Source: Anabaena sp. WA102 (GTDB lineage Bacteria; Cyanobacteriota; Cyanobacteriia; Cyanobacteriales; Nostocaceae). Taken from it: DNA of 64,000 nucleotides. Under the pieces are notes generated by a model. The model saw only the letters and a list, made by a program, of their open reading frames with translations. It ran no database searches and was not told where the DNA came from. Both the position numbers and the translations under genes were made by a program. Of the stretch, positions 19,611 through 28,828 are shown piece by piece (position 1 is the first letter of the stretch; each line of letters begins with the position of its first letter). The DNA lies in contig NZ_CP011456.1 in assembly GCF_001277295.1 (NCBI RefSeq), forward strand, positions 3,050,001 through 3,114,000, written 5' to 3'.

Positions 19611-19885
19611 TTGACATTATGAACGGTTTAATTTTTTGTTTAGCTTTCTTAGGAATTATATTGATTGTACAAAGAATATTTAGCGTATTTATACTAATAT
19701 TGGTACAAGTAGCACAAGGGATAATTCCTAGAGGTTCAGATTTCACCATAATTCTGCTATGATCAGAGGCTGTGGGATTTGCCCCTAGTCTTGGTGCTTA
19801 TTGCCCATTTGTGTATTTTAAACCATTCGTCCGCCTAAGACTGAAGCCGTGATTGGCGACAGGCCGATGTTATTCTTGGAGTTCT

Positions 19886-21229
19886 ATGTCTTTTTCTAAT
19901 CTCGGCTTGTCCCCAGAAATTGTCCGTGCTGTCACTGAGCGGGGATATGATAAACCTACACCAATCCAGACACAGGCTATTCCTGTGGTGTTGTCTGGTG
20001 GTGATATTATGGCTGGAGCGCAAACGGGTACTGGTAAAACTGCCAGTTTCACTCTGCCATTGTTACATCGTTTGTCTGCAAATAAGGGCATTTCTAGTAA
20101 TTCTCATGGATTTCCGCCAATTCGCGCCTTAATTCTGACTCCTACTCGTGAACTCGCTGCACAGGTGCAAGAAAGTGTCCGTGATTATGGTAAATATTTG
20201 AATTTGAATTCAATGGTGATGTTTGGGGGAGTGAGTATTGGTCCCCAAAAACAGAAATTGAGAACCCGTGTAGATATTTTGGTTTCAACTCCAGGACGAT
20301 TGTTAGATCATGTGCAACAAGGGACTGTGAATTTGTCCCGTGTGGAAGTGTTGGTACTGGATGAAGCAGACCGAATGCTGGACATGGGGTTTATTAATGA
20401 TATCCGGCGTATTCTTTCACTTTTGCCTAAACAGCGGCAGAATCTGCTATTTTTTGCAACTTTCTCTGATAAAGTTAAAACTCTTGCGGTTGGGTTACTA
20501 AATAACCCGACTATGATTGAAGTCGCACGCCGAAATGTGACTGCGGCAACGGTATCACAAAAAGTTTATCATGTAGACCGCGATCGCAAACGCCAATTAC
20601 TTTCTCATCTAATTCGAGAAAACAAATGGTATCAAGTATTAGTATTTAGCCGCACCAAGCATGGTGCTGACCGGTTGGTGAAGCAGTTGGGTGAAGATCG
20701 CATTCAAGCGCTCGCTATTCACGGTAATAAGAGCCAGGGAGCGCGAACTCATGCTTTAGCCAAGTTTAAAGATGGGACTTTGCAGGTATTGGTAGCAACG
20801 GATATTGCTGCGCGTGGTCTTGATATTAGCGAACTACCTCACGTTATTAATTACGATTTACCCAATGTCCCAGAGGATTATGTGCATCGCATTGGTCGGA
20901 CTGGACGCGCTGGTGCGGAAGGTCAAGCGATTTCCCTTGTATGTGTTGATGAACATCATTTGTTAGCGGATATTGAGAAACTCATTGAGCAGCGTTTACC
21001 GAAAGAAGTGGTAGATGGTTTTGGAGTCAACCCAGAAATTAAAGCTGAACCAATTCCCAATGGACGCAAAGCTCCTTCTGGTGGTGGTGGAAATCAGCGG
21101 ACTCGTCGTTCTGCTCCTAAATCTGCTTCTTCAAAATCACCTAGACAGCCTTCTTCACGCACAGCCGCAGGGGATAAAAAGCCTGGTTCTAGTTCTCCTA
21201 CACCACGTCGTTCTGGTAAACGTAGGTAA
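19886..21229 (+). CDS. DEAD-box RNA helicase (RhlE/Crh type)
   Basis: About 447 residues from the ATG at 19886, which has GGAG four bases upstream and replaces a TTG 33 bp earlier. Helicase motifs in order: Q motif PTPIQTQAIP, AQTGTGKT, PTRELAAQ, STPGRLLD, DEADRMLDMG, then ATDIAARGLD and HRIGRTGRAG. Motif III, normally SAT, reads FAT (LLFFATFSD). The C-terminal ~75 residues are basic, Ser/Pro/Arg-rich and disordered, as in RhlE and cyanobacterial Crh helicases. It remodels RNA duplexes, often in cold adaptation. The region upstream could hold a long leader. Confidence 0.92.
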   Translation: MSFSNLGLSPEIVRAVTERGYDKPTPIQTQAIPVVLSGGDIMAGAQTGTGKTASFTLPLLHRLSANKGISSNSHGFPPIRALILTPTRELAAQVQESVRDYGKYLNLNSMVMFGGVSIGPQKQKLRTRVDILVSTPGRLLDHVQQGTVNLSRVEVLVLDEADRMLDMGFINDIRRILSLLPKQRQNLLFFATFSDKVKTLAVGLLNNPTMIEVARRNVTAATVSQKVYHVDRDRKRQLLSHLIRENKWYQVLVFSRTKHGADRLVKQLGEDRIQALAIHGNKSQGARTHALAKFKDGTLQVLVATDIAARGLDISELPHVINYDLPNVPEDYVHRIGRTGRAGAEGQAISLVCVDEHHLLADIEKLIEQRLPKEVVDGFGVNPEIKAEPIPNGRKAPSGGGGNQRTRRSAPKSASSKSPRQPSSRTAAGDKKPGSSSPTPRRSGKRR

Positions 21230-21387
21230 TAGCTGAGTTGATAATTGATAACTGACAATTGATAATTATCAACTTTTACCCATTCCCCGGATTATTTTTG
21301 GGGTTTGGGAACTGATATTTGGTGAAATCGGTTCTTTGTAATTTATGATACAATTAGCACAGGTATTACTATTATCTACTGATAAAT

Positions 21388-23790
21388 ATGGACTTTGTTA
21401 TTTTAGATACTGAAGGCAACCCAAATTTAACTGAATTAGCTATTGTTAATAGTCAAGGTGTGGTAATTTATGAAGGTTTTTGTGATGGTAATTCTCATGG
21501 TTTTCAAAATGTTTTAAATCTCAAAAGTCTCAAAACCTTATTAACAGACTTTTTGACTATTGTTGAAGATAAAAAAATTATCTGTCACTATGCAGAACAT
21601 GATATTGATATCCTCAAGCATAGTTTTCGACAAGTTGGTTTACCTTGGCATAATTTAGAATTTGATTGTACTTGGATTTTAGCTAAAGACTGTTTTCCAA
21701 ATTTAGAAAGTTATTCTTTAGAGTATCTGAGTAAATACTTGAATCTGCGAGCTAATAATCAATATTTTCTGCCGAATATGGCACATACCGCTAGTTATGA
21801 TGCCACATTTACTTATCATCTTTATAGAAAAATTATGTTAGAACATCTCAAAAAACAACCTAATCCATTTACTAGCAGTCGAGTTGACACTCCTTTTCAA
21901 CATCATCCAGATTATGCTGATACTTATCATCGAGAATTTCAGATTTTACAAACTTCTTTAAATAACATCAAATTAGATCCTAATCATCAGAGTAAAGGTG
22001 TTGTTGTTATTGGAGAACCAGGTACTGGTAAAACTCATTTAATGATGCGACTGGCTAATGAGAGATTATCAAGTAATAGATTACTGTTTGTTCGGCAGCC
22101 TAATAATGCTCAATCTGTACTTTATCATATTTATAGTAGAATTTTAGAATCTCTAGTTGAGAAAGCCGGAAATTTACCTCAATTATACTCTTTAATTATT
22201 AACACTTTTCGGAAAATAGTTAGTCTTAATGATAGAGATGTTACACAAAAAGATATAGATATTTTAAAAGCCTTATATGATTTAGAAGATAATAGTATTA
22301 GTGCTTTAAGTAAAGAAAATACACAACGAAAACGAGAATATTGGCAATATATAGAAAAGACTATTAATGAATGGTGGATGAGTAATTATGCTCCGGGTAG
22401 TTTTGCTTTATCTATCATTAAAGGCATGGTTAAATATTGCAGTTATACAGATTATAAATATAGAAATATTAGCACTCGTTGGTTAGCCGGAAATGTTTTA
22501 ACTGACGAAGAATCTGAAACCGTTGGTTTACCAAATTGGGGAGAAGAAATTAGTAAGGAAGCTTTTTCGTTAGAAGCTATTTCCGTTTTAGGTAAATTAT
22601 CTATTTTGGATGAACCTTTAATTATTATTTTTGATCAATTAGAAGGTTTAGGACTTCCACACAATCAAGAAATTTTGTTAAATTTTGGGGAAGGTATCAA
22701 AGAAATTTTCACTCATGTTCCCAATAGTTTAATTATTTTGAATTTATTTCCTGATAGGTGGGAAAAATTTCAAACAATATTTGATCAATCTATTATTGGG
22801 AGAGTAGCTCAATATCAGGTTTCTTTACGTCAACCAACAGAAGCGGAAGTTAAATCTATTCTCAAAGTGAAAATACAAACTGTAGATATTACCTTAGAAC
22901 AGTTATTTTTACCTGAAGATTTAGATGATATTTTAGGGAAGAAACCTATTCGGGCAGCTTTAAATCGGGCGGCTAAATACTATGATCATAGAGTTAATGG
23001 AATTTCTTTACCAGACGAAAGAAAACCAATTCGGGAATTAGATGGTAATGAAAAAATAGAACAGCAATTAAAATTTTTACAGCAACAGCAACAAACATCA
23101 ATGGAAGTTTTAAGTCAACTAATTCAAGCGATACAATCACCTAATGCTGTTGATTTAAGCAACTTACAGAATAAATTAGCAACTTATTTATCTGGTGAAA
23201 CTACAATTCCCGTAAATCCTCTAATTGAATATCTGAATGAACATAGAATTGAGTTAGAACAAAAATATCATAATCCATCTATTATTAGTGATGGTGATGA
23301 TGTTGGTAAATTGAAAAATATTGCTGAAGCTTTAACTCATATCCAGTCATTTAAATTAAGCCAATATCGTTTAGGTAAGAAGGTATTACCAGAACATATT
23401 GTTATTGAAAAGGGAAATCAGTATCATGTAATTGCTTTTTTAGAAATTAGTGGTACTCCCTTTACGAGTCGGATTAGTAATTTCAATGAATTAGTTATTA
23501 ATAATTCCCAAAGCCAATTTTATTTAATCAGAGATGAACGTCAACCAGGTATTACTGCTAAAGTTGGTAAGGAACGAATTAAACAACTAGAAAATAGTGC
23601 TAATGGGAATTTTATGTTGTTTAATAAAGAAGATAGGATTCTCTTTGATTTGATTTATGATCTGATTATTAGTATTCATAACAAAGATTTAGATATAGAT
23701 TTGGAATCAGCTTTAACTTTCGTTACCACTCATCAAGAATGGTATCACTGGATTTTTACAAAGTTTGGTTTTACGCTACCCAAACAATAA
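21388..23790 (+). CDS. DEDDh exonuclease fused to a P-loop ATPase; function unknown
   Basis: An 800-residue soluble protein. Residues 1-155 form a DnaQ-like 3'-5' exonuclease: Exo I DTEGN (Asp7, Glu9), Exo II region HYAEHDIDIL (Asp72/74), Exo III HTASYDATFTYHL (His133, Asp138). Residues ~175-480 are a P-loop ATPase with Walker A GEPGTGKT (209-216) and Walker B LIIIFDQLEGLG (Asp416). Residues 555-600 include a Gln run and are probably coiled-coil. Residues ~640-765 are a conserved-looking C-terminal domain (VIAFLEISGTPFTSRI, FYLIRDERQPG). The AT-rich codon use and unusual fusion suggest an accessory, perhaps defence-related gene. The role is inference. Confidence 0.8.
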   Translation: MDFVILDTEGNPNLTELAIVNSQGVVIYEGFCDGNSHGFQNVLNLKSLKTLLTDFLTIVEDKKIICHYAEHDIDILKHSFRQVGLPWHNLEFDCTWILAKDCFPNLESYSLEYLSKYLNLRANNQYFLPNMAHTASYDATFTYHLYRKIMLEHLKKQPNPFTSSRVDTPFQHHPDYADTYHREFQILQTSLNNIKLDPNHQSKGVVVIGEPGTGKTHLMMRLANERLSSNRLLFVRQPNNAQSVLYHIYSRILESLVEKAGNLPQLYSLIINTFRKIVSLNDRDVTQKDIDILKALYDLEDNSISALSKENTQRKREYWQYIEKTINEWWMSNYAPGSFALSIIKGMVKYCSYTDYKYRNISTRWLAGNVLTDEESETVGLPNWGEEISKEAFSLEAISVLGKLSILDEPLIIIFDQLEGLGLPHNQEILLNFGEGIKEIFTHVPNSLIILNLFPDRWEKFQTIFDQSIIGRVAQYQVSLRQPTEAEVKSILKVKIQTVDITLEQLFLPEDLDDILGKKPIRAALNRAAKYYDHRVNGISLPDERKPIRELDGNEKIEQQLKFLQQQQQTSMEVLSQLIQAIQSPNAVDLSNLQNKLATYLSGETTIPVNPLIEYLNEHRIELEQKYHNPSIISDGDDVGKLKNIAEALTHIQSFKLSQYRLGKKVLPEHIVIEKGNQYHVIAFLEISGTPFTSRISNFNELVINNSQSQFYLIRDERQPGITAKVGKERIKQLENSANGNFMLFNKEDRILFDLIYDLIISIHNKDLDIDLESALTFVTTHQEWYHWIFTKFGFTLPKQ

Positions 23791-23831
23791 AATCACTGTA
23801 GTAAATTGTTACAGTGCGTAAATTTTAATTT

Positions 23832-25046
23832 ATGAAAATACTCATCCTCAATGCCGGTTCTAGCAGCCAAAAGAGTTGTCTGTACGACATGACCTCCCCG
23901 ATTCCTAATTTAGCCCCCCAACCTCTTTGGGAAGGAAAAATAAATTGGACTGAAAACCAAAATCAGGCAGAAATTACAGTTAAAACCGCTACAGGTGCAA
24001 AACTGCAAGCAACTCTGGCTGATGATTCCCGACAGGTGCAATTTACTCATTTGTTATCTACGCTTACAAATGGCGAAACCAAGGTAATTGATGATTTAGC
24101 AGCCATAGATGTGGTAGGACATCGAGTAGTACATGGTGGTCAAGATTACCAAGAGGCTGTAATAATTACGGAAAAAATTAAACAGGCGATCGCTCACTTA
24201 TGTAATCTAGCCCCAGCCCATAATCCAGCCGCTTTAGCTGGTATTGAAACCATTGAAAATAGTCTAGGGAATATCCCCCAAGTAGCAGTTTTTGATACTG
24301 GATTTCACCGCACTTTACCCGATGCCGCAGCTATCTATCCCATCCCCTATCATTTAGTTGAACAGGGTATCCGTCGTTATGGCTTTCATGGCATCAGTCA
24401 CCAGTATTGTGCCAATCGAGCAGCGGAAATTCTTGGTCAAGATTTACAATCTCTGCGAATAATTACCTGTCATTTAGGTAATGGTTGTTCTTTAGCCGCC
24501 ATCAAAAATGGTTGCAGTATTGACACAACAATGGGATTTACTCCTCTAGATGGTTTAATGATGGGTAGCCGCAGTGGTTCAATAGATCCAGGGATTTTGA
24601 TTTACTTATTGCAACAGTATAATTACTCTAGTCACGAACTAGATAATGTGTTAAATAAAGCTTCAGGATTAAAAGGTATTTCTGGAATATCTAGTGATTT
24701 AAGGGAAGTGATAGCTGCAAAAGACCAAGGTAATCAACGCGCTCAACTAGCTTGGGATATATACGTACATAGCCTCCGGGCTGGTATCGGGGCAATGCTG
24801 GCTAGTTTAGCAGGTTTAGATGTTTTAGTCTTTACCGCTGGAGTCGGCGAAAACTCCCCAGCAATCCGTCAAGCTGCTTGTGAAGCTTGGGGATTTTTAG
24901 GACTGAAAATTGACTTGGCGAAAAATCAGCAACAACCTATTGATATTGATATTGCCACATCTGATTCCACAGTACGAATCTTAGTCATAGAAACTCAAGA
25001 AGATTGGTCAATAGCTCAACAATGTTGGAAATTGCTGCAACAATAA
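23832..25046 (+). CDS. ackA: Acetate kinase
   Basis: A 404-residue ASKHA-fold kinase interconverting acetyl phosphate plus ADP and acetate plus ATP. The opening MKILILNAGSSSQKSCLYD, the family signature HRVVHGG, the motif FDTGFHRTLP with the catalytic-region Asp, and ITCHLGNGCSLAAI are all intact. It begins 42 bp after the exonuclease-ATPase gene, so read-through is possible, but no functional link is evident. No pta gene is in the window. Confidence 0.97.
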   Translation: MKILILNAGSSSQKSCLYDMTSPIPNLAPQPLWEGKINWTENQNQAEITVKTATGAKLQATLADDSRQVQFTHLLSTLTNGETKVIDDLAAIDVVGHRVVHGGQDYQEAVIITEKIKQAIAHLCNLAPAHNPAALAGIETIENSLGNIPQVAVFDTGFHRTLPDAAAIYPIPYHLVEQGIRRYGFHGISHQYCANRAAEILGQDLQSLRIITCHLGNGCSLAAIKNGCSIDTTMGFTPLDGLMMGSRSGSIDPGILIYLLQQYNYSSHELDNVLNKASGLKGISGISSDLREVIAAKDQGNQRAQLAWDIYVHSLRAGIGAMLASLAGLDVLVFTAGVGENSPAIRQAACEAWGFLGLKIDLAKNQQQPIDIDIATSDSTVRILVIETQEDWSIAQQCWKLLQQ

Positions 25047-25059
25047 TACAGGAGTTCAG

Positions 25060-25228
25060 GAGGTAGGGGCGCAGGGCCTGCGCCCGCCTGCGCCCATTCA
25101 GGAGTATGGCTAACGCCACGCTATGCCTTCGGCACACCACGTGAACGCTATCAGGAGTTCAGAAGAAAGAAATTTCTCCCCCACTCCCCCCACTCCCCCC
25201 ACTCCCCCACTCCCCCCACTCCCCCACT
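25060..25228. repeat. Stacked repeats: family B hairpin, SDR and CCCCCACT tract
   Basis: In order: the GC-rich palindrome GTAGGGGCGCAGGGCC (about 25062-25095), an SDR-like stretch ATGGCTAACGCCACGC to GAACGCTATCAGG (25105-25153), and a tract of CCCCCACT/CCCCACT units (25177-25228). The tract runs right up to the next ATG. Confidence 0.8.
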
Positions 25229-26014
25229 ATGTTTTTATCTCGTGAAGCTATTACCACGCCATTAGTTGCTTGCTTTTGTATTGTCAGTATTAGCTTAATG
25301 CAAATACCAAAACTGCAAAAACTATTAATTAATAAACAAGCTATTTCCGTAGAAGCTCTCCAAAAAGACCTCAAGAAAGAAAGTTTTCGCTTAAACTTAC
25401 TTGAGGCTATCCCCAGTTTTAGTTATAAAAATTTCATTGCCGATTGGGTATATATTGATTTTTTGCAATTCTTCGGTGATAATGAAGCCAGAGATAAAAC
25501 CGGATACAGTATCAGCCCAGAGTATTTTGAAGTTATTTTAGACCGTGATCCACGTTTTTTAGAAGCTTATTTAGGACTTTCTATAAGTAGTTCTTTATAC
25601 GGTGGTATGCCAGATAGAACTATAGCTTTAATGGAAAAAGGATTAAAATCTTTATCACCACAAATTCCCCCCAGGTCATACTATATCTGGCGCTATAAAG
25701 GCACAGATGAGTTACTATTTTTAGGTAATGCTCAGGCATCAAAAAAATCTTTTCTCAAAGCCGCAGAGTGGGCAAGCACTTATACTGATGAAGAAGGTAC
25801 GCAGGTAGCGTTTATTTCTCAAAAAACTGCCAAGTTTCTGAGTAAAAATCCTGATAGTAAAGCAGCACGAGTGGCTACATGGGCAATGGTTTTAAACAAT
25901 AATGTAGATGAAAAAACTCGCAACCGAGCAATTCAGGAAATTGAAGCCCTGGGAGGAAAGGTCGTTACAAATGCCGACGGCACAGTTAGTATTAGACCAC
26001 CAGAAAAAGATTGA
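25229..26014 (+). CDS. TPR-like membrane-anchored protein
   Basis: A 261-residue protein with one N-terminal hydrophobic segment (PLVACFCIVSISLMQIP), probably an uncleaved anchor, and a helical repeat-like body. The body includes YFEVILDRDPRFLEAYLGLS, the start of a TPR-type solenoid. The C-terminus ends GGKVVTNADGTVSIRPPEKD. Similar proteins occur across cyanobacteria without known function. Oddly, no ribosome-binding site precedes the ATG: the upstream 50 bp are a CCCCCACT tandem tract. A downstream start is possible but would remove the hydrophobic segment. Confidence 0.75.
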   Translation: MFLSREAITTPLVACFCIVSISLMQIPKLQKLLINKQAISVEALQKDLKKESFRLNLLEAIPSFSYKNFIADWVYIDFLQFFGDNEARDKTGYSISPEYFEVILDRDPRFLEAYLGLSISSSLYGGMPDRTIALMEKGLKSLSPQIPPRSYYIWRYKGTDELLFLGNAQASKKSFLKAAEWASTYTDEEGTQVAFISQKTAKFLSKNPDSKAARVATWAMVLNNNVDEKTRNRAIQEIEALGGKVVTNADGTVSIRPPEKD

Positions 26015-26217
26015 CAACGGACAACTGCGAAGAATCGTTACAATAGAATTTCTACTATCCTCATCTTTTAGACCTGTAGGGTAGAACAGATTATTTTTAT
26101 TATGACAGGAGGATTATTTTAAGATATATTAAGATAAGTTAACATAATTATCATAATGTCCTCTTCCTTAGAGAAGCTAGGTATAAGCAGCAAACAAGTA
26201 CAGGAGAATCAACATCG

Positions 26218-28062
26218 GTGAATAATAAAAAATGGCGAAATACGGGGCTGTACGCGCTCCTTTTTATAGTCGTTATTGCACTAGGAACGGCATTGTTTGA
26301 CAAACAACCTCAAAGCCGAGAAACATGGCGCTACAGCCAATTTATCCAAGAAGTCGAAAAAGGCAGAGTTGAGAGAGTCAGTTTAAGTTCCGACCGGTCT
26401 ACAGCCTTGGTGACACCTAAATATGACCCTAACAAAAAGATTGTTACCTTAGTTAATGACCCAGATTTAATCAATACTCTGACAAATAAAGGTGTTGATA
26501 TTGCCGTATTACCTCAAGCAGACGAAGGATTCTGGTTTAAGGCTCTTAGCAGCTTATTCTTCCCTGTATTGCTGTTAGTTGGTTTATTTTTCCTCCTCCG
26601 TCGCGCACAAGGTGGACCAGGTAGCCAAGCTATGAACTTTGGTAAATCTAAAGCCAGAGTGCAAATGGAACCCCAAACTCAAGTTACCTTTGGTGACGTT
26701 GCGGGTATTGACCAAGCCAAATTAGAATTAAATGAAGTTGTAGACTTTTTAAAGAATGCCGATCGCTTTACCGCTATTGGTGCAAAAATTCCTAAAGGTG
26801 TACTTTTAGTCGGTCCTCCTGGTACTGGTAAAACCCTCCTCGCGCGGGCTGTAGCGGGCGAAGCAGGTGTTCCTTTCTTCTCAATTTCTGGTTCTGAATT
26901 TGTGGAAATGTTCGTTGGTGTGGGTGCTTCCCGTGTCCGCGATTTATTTGAACAAGCGAAAACCAATGCTCCTTGTATCGTCTTTATTGATGAAATTGAC
27001 GCAGTAGGTCGTCAACGGGGCGCTGGTTTAGGTGGTGGTAACGACGAACGGGAACAAACCCTCAACCAGTTACTAACGGAAATGGATGGTTTTGAAGGTA
27101 ACACTGGTATTATTATTATTGCTGCTACCAACCGTCCTGATGTATTAGACGCTGCTTTATTACGTCCAGGTCGTTTTGACCGTCAAGTTGTGGTTGACCG
27201 TCCCGACTACGCTGGTAGAAGTGAAATTCTCAGAGTTCATGCCCGTGGTAAAACTTTATCTAAAGATGTAGACTTGGATAAAATTGCCCGCCGGACTCCT
27301 GGTTTTACCGGTGCAGATTTATCTAACCTGTTGAATGAAGCCGCAATTTTAGCCGCCCGTCGCAATTTAACTGAAATTTCGATGGATGAAATTAATGATG
27401 CAATTGACCGTGTATTAGCTGGACCCGAAAAGAAAGACCGGGTAATGAGCGAAAAGCGCAAAACTTTGGTTGCATACCATGAAGCAGGCCACGCTTTAGT
27501 TGGGGCTTTAATGCCTGACTATGACCCTGTGCAAAAGATTAGCATTATTCCTCGTGGTCAAGCCGGTGGTTTAACTTGGTTTACTCCTAGTGAAGACCGC
27601 ATGGACACTGGCTTATATAGCCGTGCTTATTTGGAAAATCAAATGGCTGTGGCTTTAGGTGGTCGTCTGGCTGAAGAAATCATTTTTGGTGAAGAGGAAG
27701 TGACTACTGGTGCTTCTAATGATTTACAGCAAGTGGCTAGAGTAGCTAAACAAATGATAACTCGGTTTGGGATGAGCGATCGCTTGGGTCCAGTAGCCCT
27801 TGGTCGTCAACAAGGAAATATGTTCCTGGGTCGAGATATTATGTCTGAGCGCGATTTCTCGGAAGAAACTGCTGCTGCTATTGACGAAGAAGTTCGGAAA
27901 TTAGTTGATACTGCTTATATTCGAGCTAAAGAAGTATTAGTCAGTAACCGCAAGGTTTTAGATGAAATTGCTCAAATGCTGATAGATAAAGAAACCGTTG
28001 ACGCTGAGGAATTACAACAAATCCTTGGTAATAACGATGTGAAAATGGCAGCTTTTGCGTAG
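26218..28062 (+). CDS. ftsH: ATP-dependent zinc metalloprotease FtsH
   Basis: A 614-residue thylakoid or plasma-membrane protease. Two transmembrane helices (residues ~11-27 and ~112-127) flank a lumenal domain. The AAA module has Walker A GPPGTGKT (199-206), Walker B IVFIDEIDAVG and the second-region-of-homology arginines in LLRPGRFDR. The zinc site is HEAGH (421-425). The N-terminus (WRNTGLYALLFIVVIAL) looks most like the FtsH3-type essential paralogue of cyanobacteria, but paralogue assignment is tentative. The start is GTG at 26218 with AGGAGA upstream. A strong terminator follows. Confidence 0.97.
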   Translation: MNNKKWRNTGLYALLFIVVIALGTALFDKQPQSRETWRYSQFIQEVEKGRVERVSLSSDRSTALVTPKYDPNKKIVTLVNDPDLINTLTNKGVDIAVLPQADEGFWFKALSSLFFPVLLLVGLFFLLRRAQGGPGSQAMNFGKSKARVQMEPQTQVTFGDVAGIDQAKLELNEVVDFLKNADRFTAIGAKIPKGVLLVGPPGTGKTLLARAVAGEAGVPFFSISGSEFVEMFVGVGASRVRDLFEQAKTNAPCIVFIDEIDAVGRQRGAGLGGGNDEREQTLNQLLTEMDGFEGNTGIIIIAATNRPDVLDAALLRPGRFDRQVVVDRPDYAGRSEILRVHARGKTLSKDVDLDKIARRTPGFTGADLSNLLNEAAILAARRNLTEISMDEINDAIDRVLAGPEKKDRVMSEKRKTLVAYHEAGHALVGALMPDYDPVQKISIIPRGQAGGLTWFTPSEDRMDTGLYSRAYLENQMAVALGGRLAEEIIFGEEEVTTGASNDLQQVARVAKQMITRFGMSDRLGPVALGRQQGNMFLGRDIMSERDFSEETAAAIDEEVRKLVDTAYIRAKEVLVSNRKVLDEIAQMLIDKETVDAEELQQILGNNDVKMAAFA

Positions 28063-28079
28063 TTTTTTCTTAAATATCT

Positions 28080-28119
28080 AAAAAGGGTAATTCTGGTTTT
28101 TCTGGAATTACTCTTTTTA
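28080..28119 (+). terminator. Rho-independent terminator of ftsH
   Basis: AAAAAGGGTAATTC and GAATTACTCTTTTT form a 14-bp stem with one G-U type mismatch around an 11-base loop. The stem ends in a T-run, 17 bp after the ftsH stop codon. Confidence 0.85.
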
Positions 28120-28320
28120 GTTTCTTGTGAACGTTAAAGATGCTAAAATCCCATACGGTTTAGTTAAGCCTAATACTCTTTTTTTAAAACGAACCACAGA
28201 GGCACAGAGGACACAGAGAGAGAAAAAATAGAGAGGTTTTTTGCGTCAGTTTTGGGACATTTTTTTATGGTATATTACATTTTCCTGGTTTTGTAAGACA
28301 ACATTAATCTAGAATAGATT

Positions 28321-28716
28321 ATGACTACACTTAAATTGAAAAATCACCAAATCTGGCAAGATTTAACTGAGATATTAGAAAATTTAGATACTAATTCTCT
28401 TGTTCAAAAACATCTTGAACAATGCTGTTATACAATAAATGGTTATTGGGATGAACAGGATAAATATTATGAATCAATTACTTTACCTCACCCCATAGAA
28501 GCAAAATTAGTCAGCAGTTTTGTGGGTATTACCCAAGATAACCGTTTTCTAAAACTCAAATTTTCTCTTATGAATTTTCTGGAAAATATAGGTGAGTTAG
28601 TTCTTATCTATAATGAAAATCTAGAATTGATTGATGAAAATTGGCTTTTAGATATAGATTCTCCTATGCTTCCGCTTAATCAAAACAATTTAATAATCAG
28701 GTTTATTTCATTCTAG
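28321..28716 (+). CDS. Hypothetical protein
   Basis: A 131-residue acidic soluble protein with no signal peptide or membrane helix and no family I recognise. Hydrophobic and charged residues alternate in a way suggesting a compact beta-rich fold (LKFSLMNFLENIGELVLIYN). No clear ribosome-binding site precedes the ATG. A CACAGAGGCACAGAGG-type dispersed repeat lies ~110 bp upstream (28196-28225) and the palindrome GTTGGGTAGAACG...ACCCAAC follows at 28727-28753. Possibly a recently acquired or strain-specific gene. Confidence 0.6.
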   Translation: MTTLKLKNHQIWQDLTEILENLDTNSLVQKHLEQCCYTINGYWDEQDKYYESITLPHPIEAKLVSSFVGITQDNRFLKLKFSLMNFLENIGELVLIYNENLELIDENWLLDIDSPMLPLNQNNLIIRFISF

Positions 28717-28828
28717 AAAATTGTAGGTTGGGTAGAACGAAGTGAAACCCAACAAAATATAGCTAGACTTATGAAAGTAATCTATTTTTGCACGCAGAGG
28801 CGCAGAGTCGCAGAGAGTTCATTTTATT

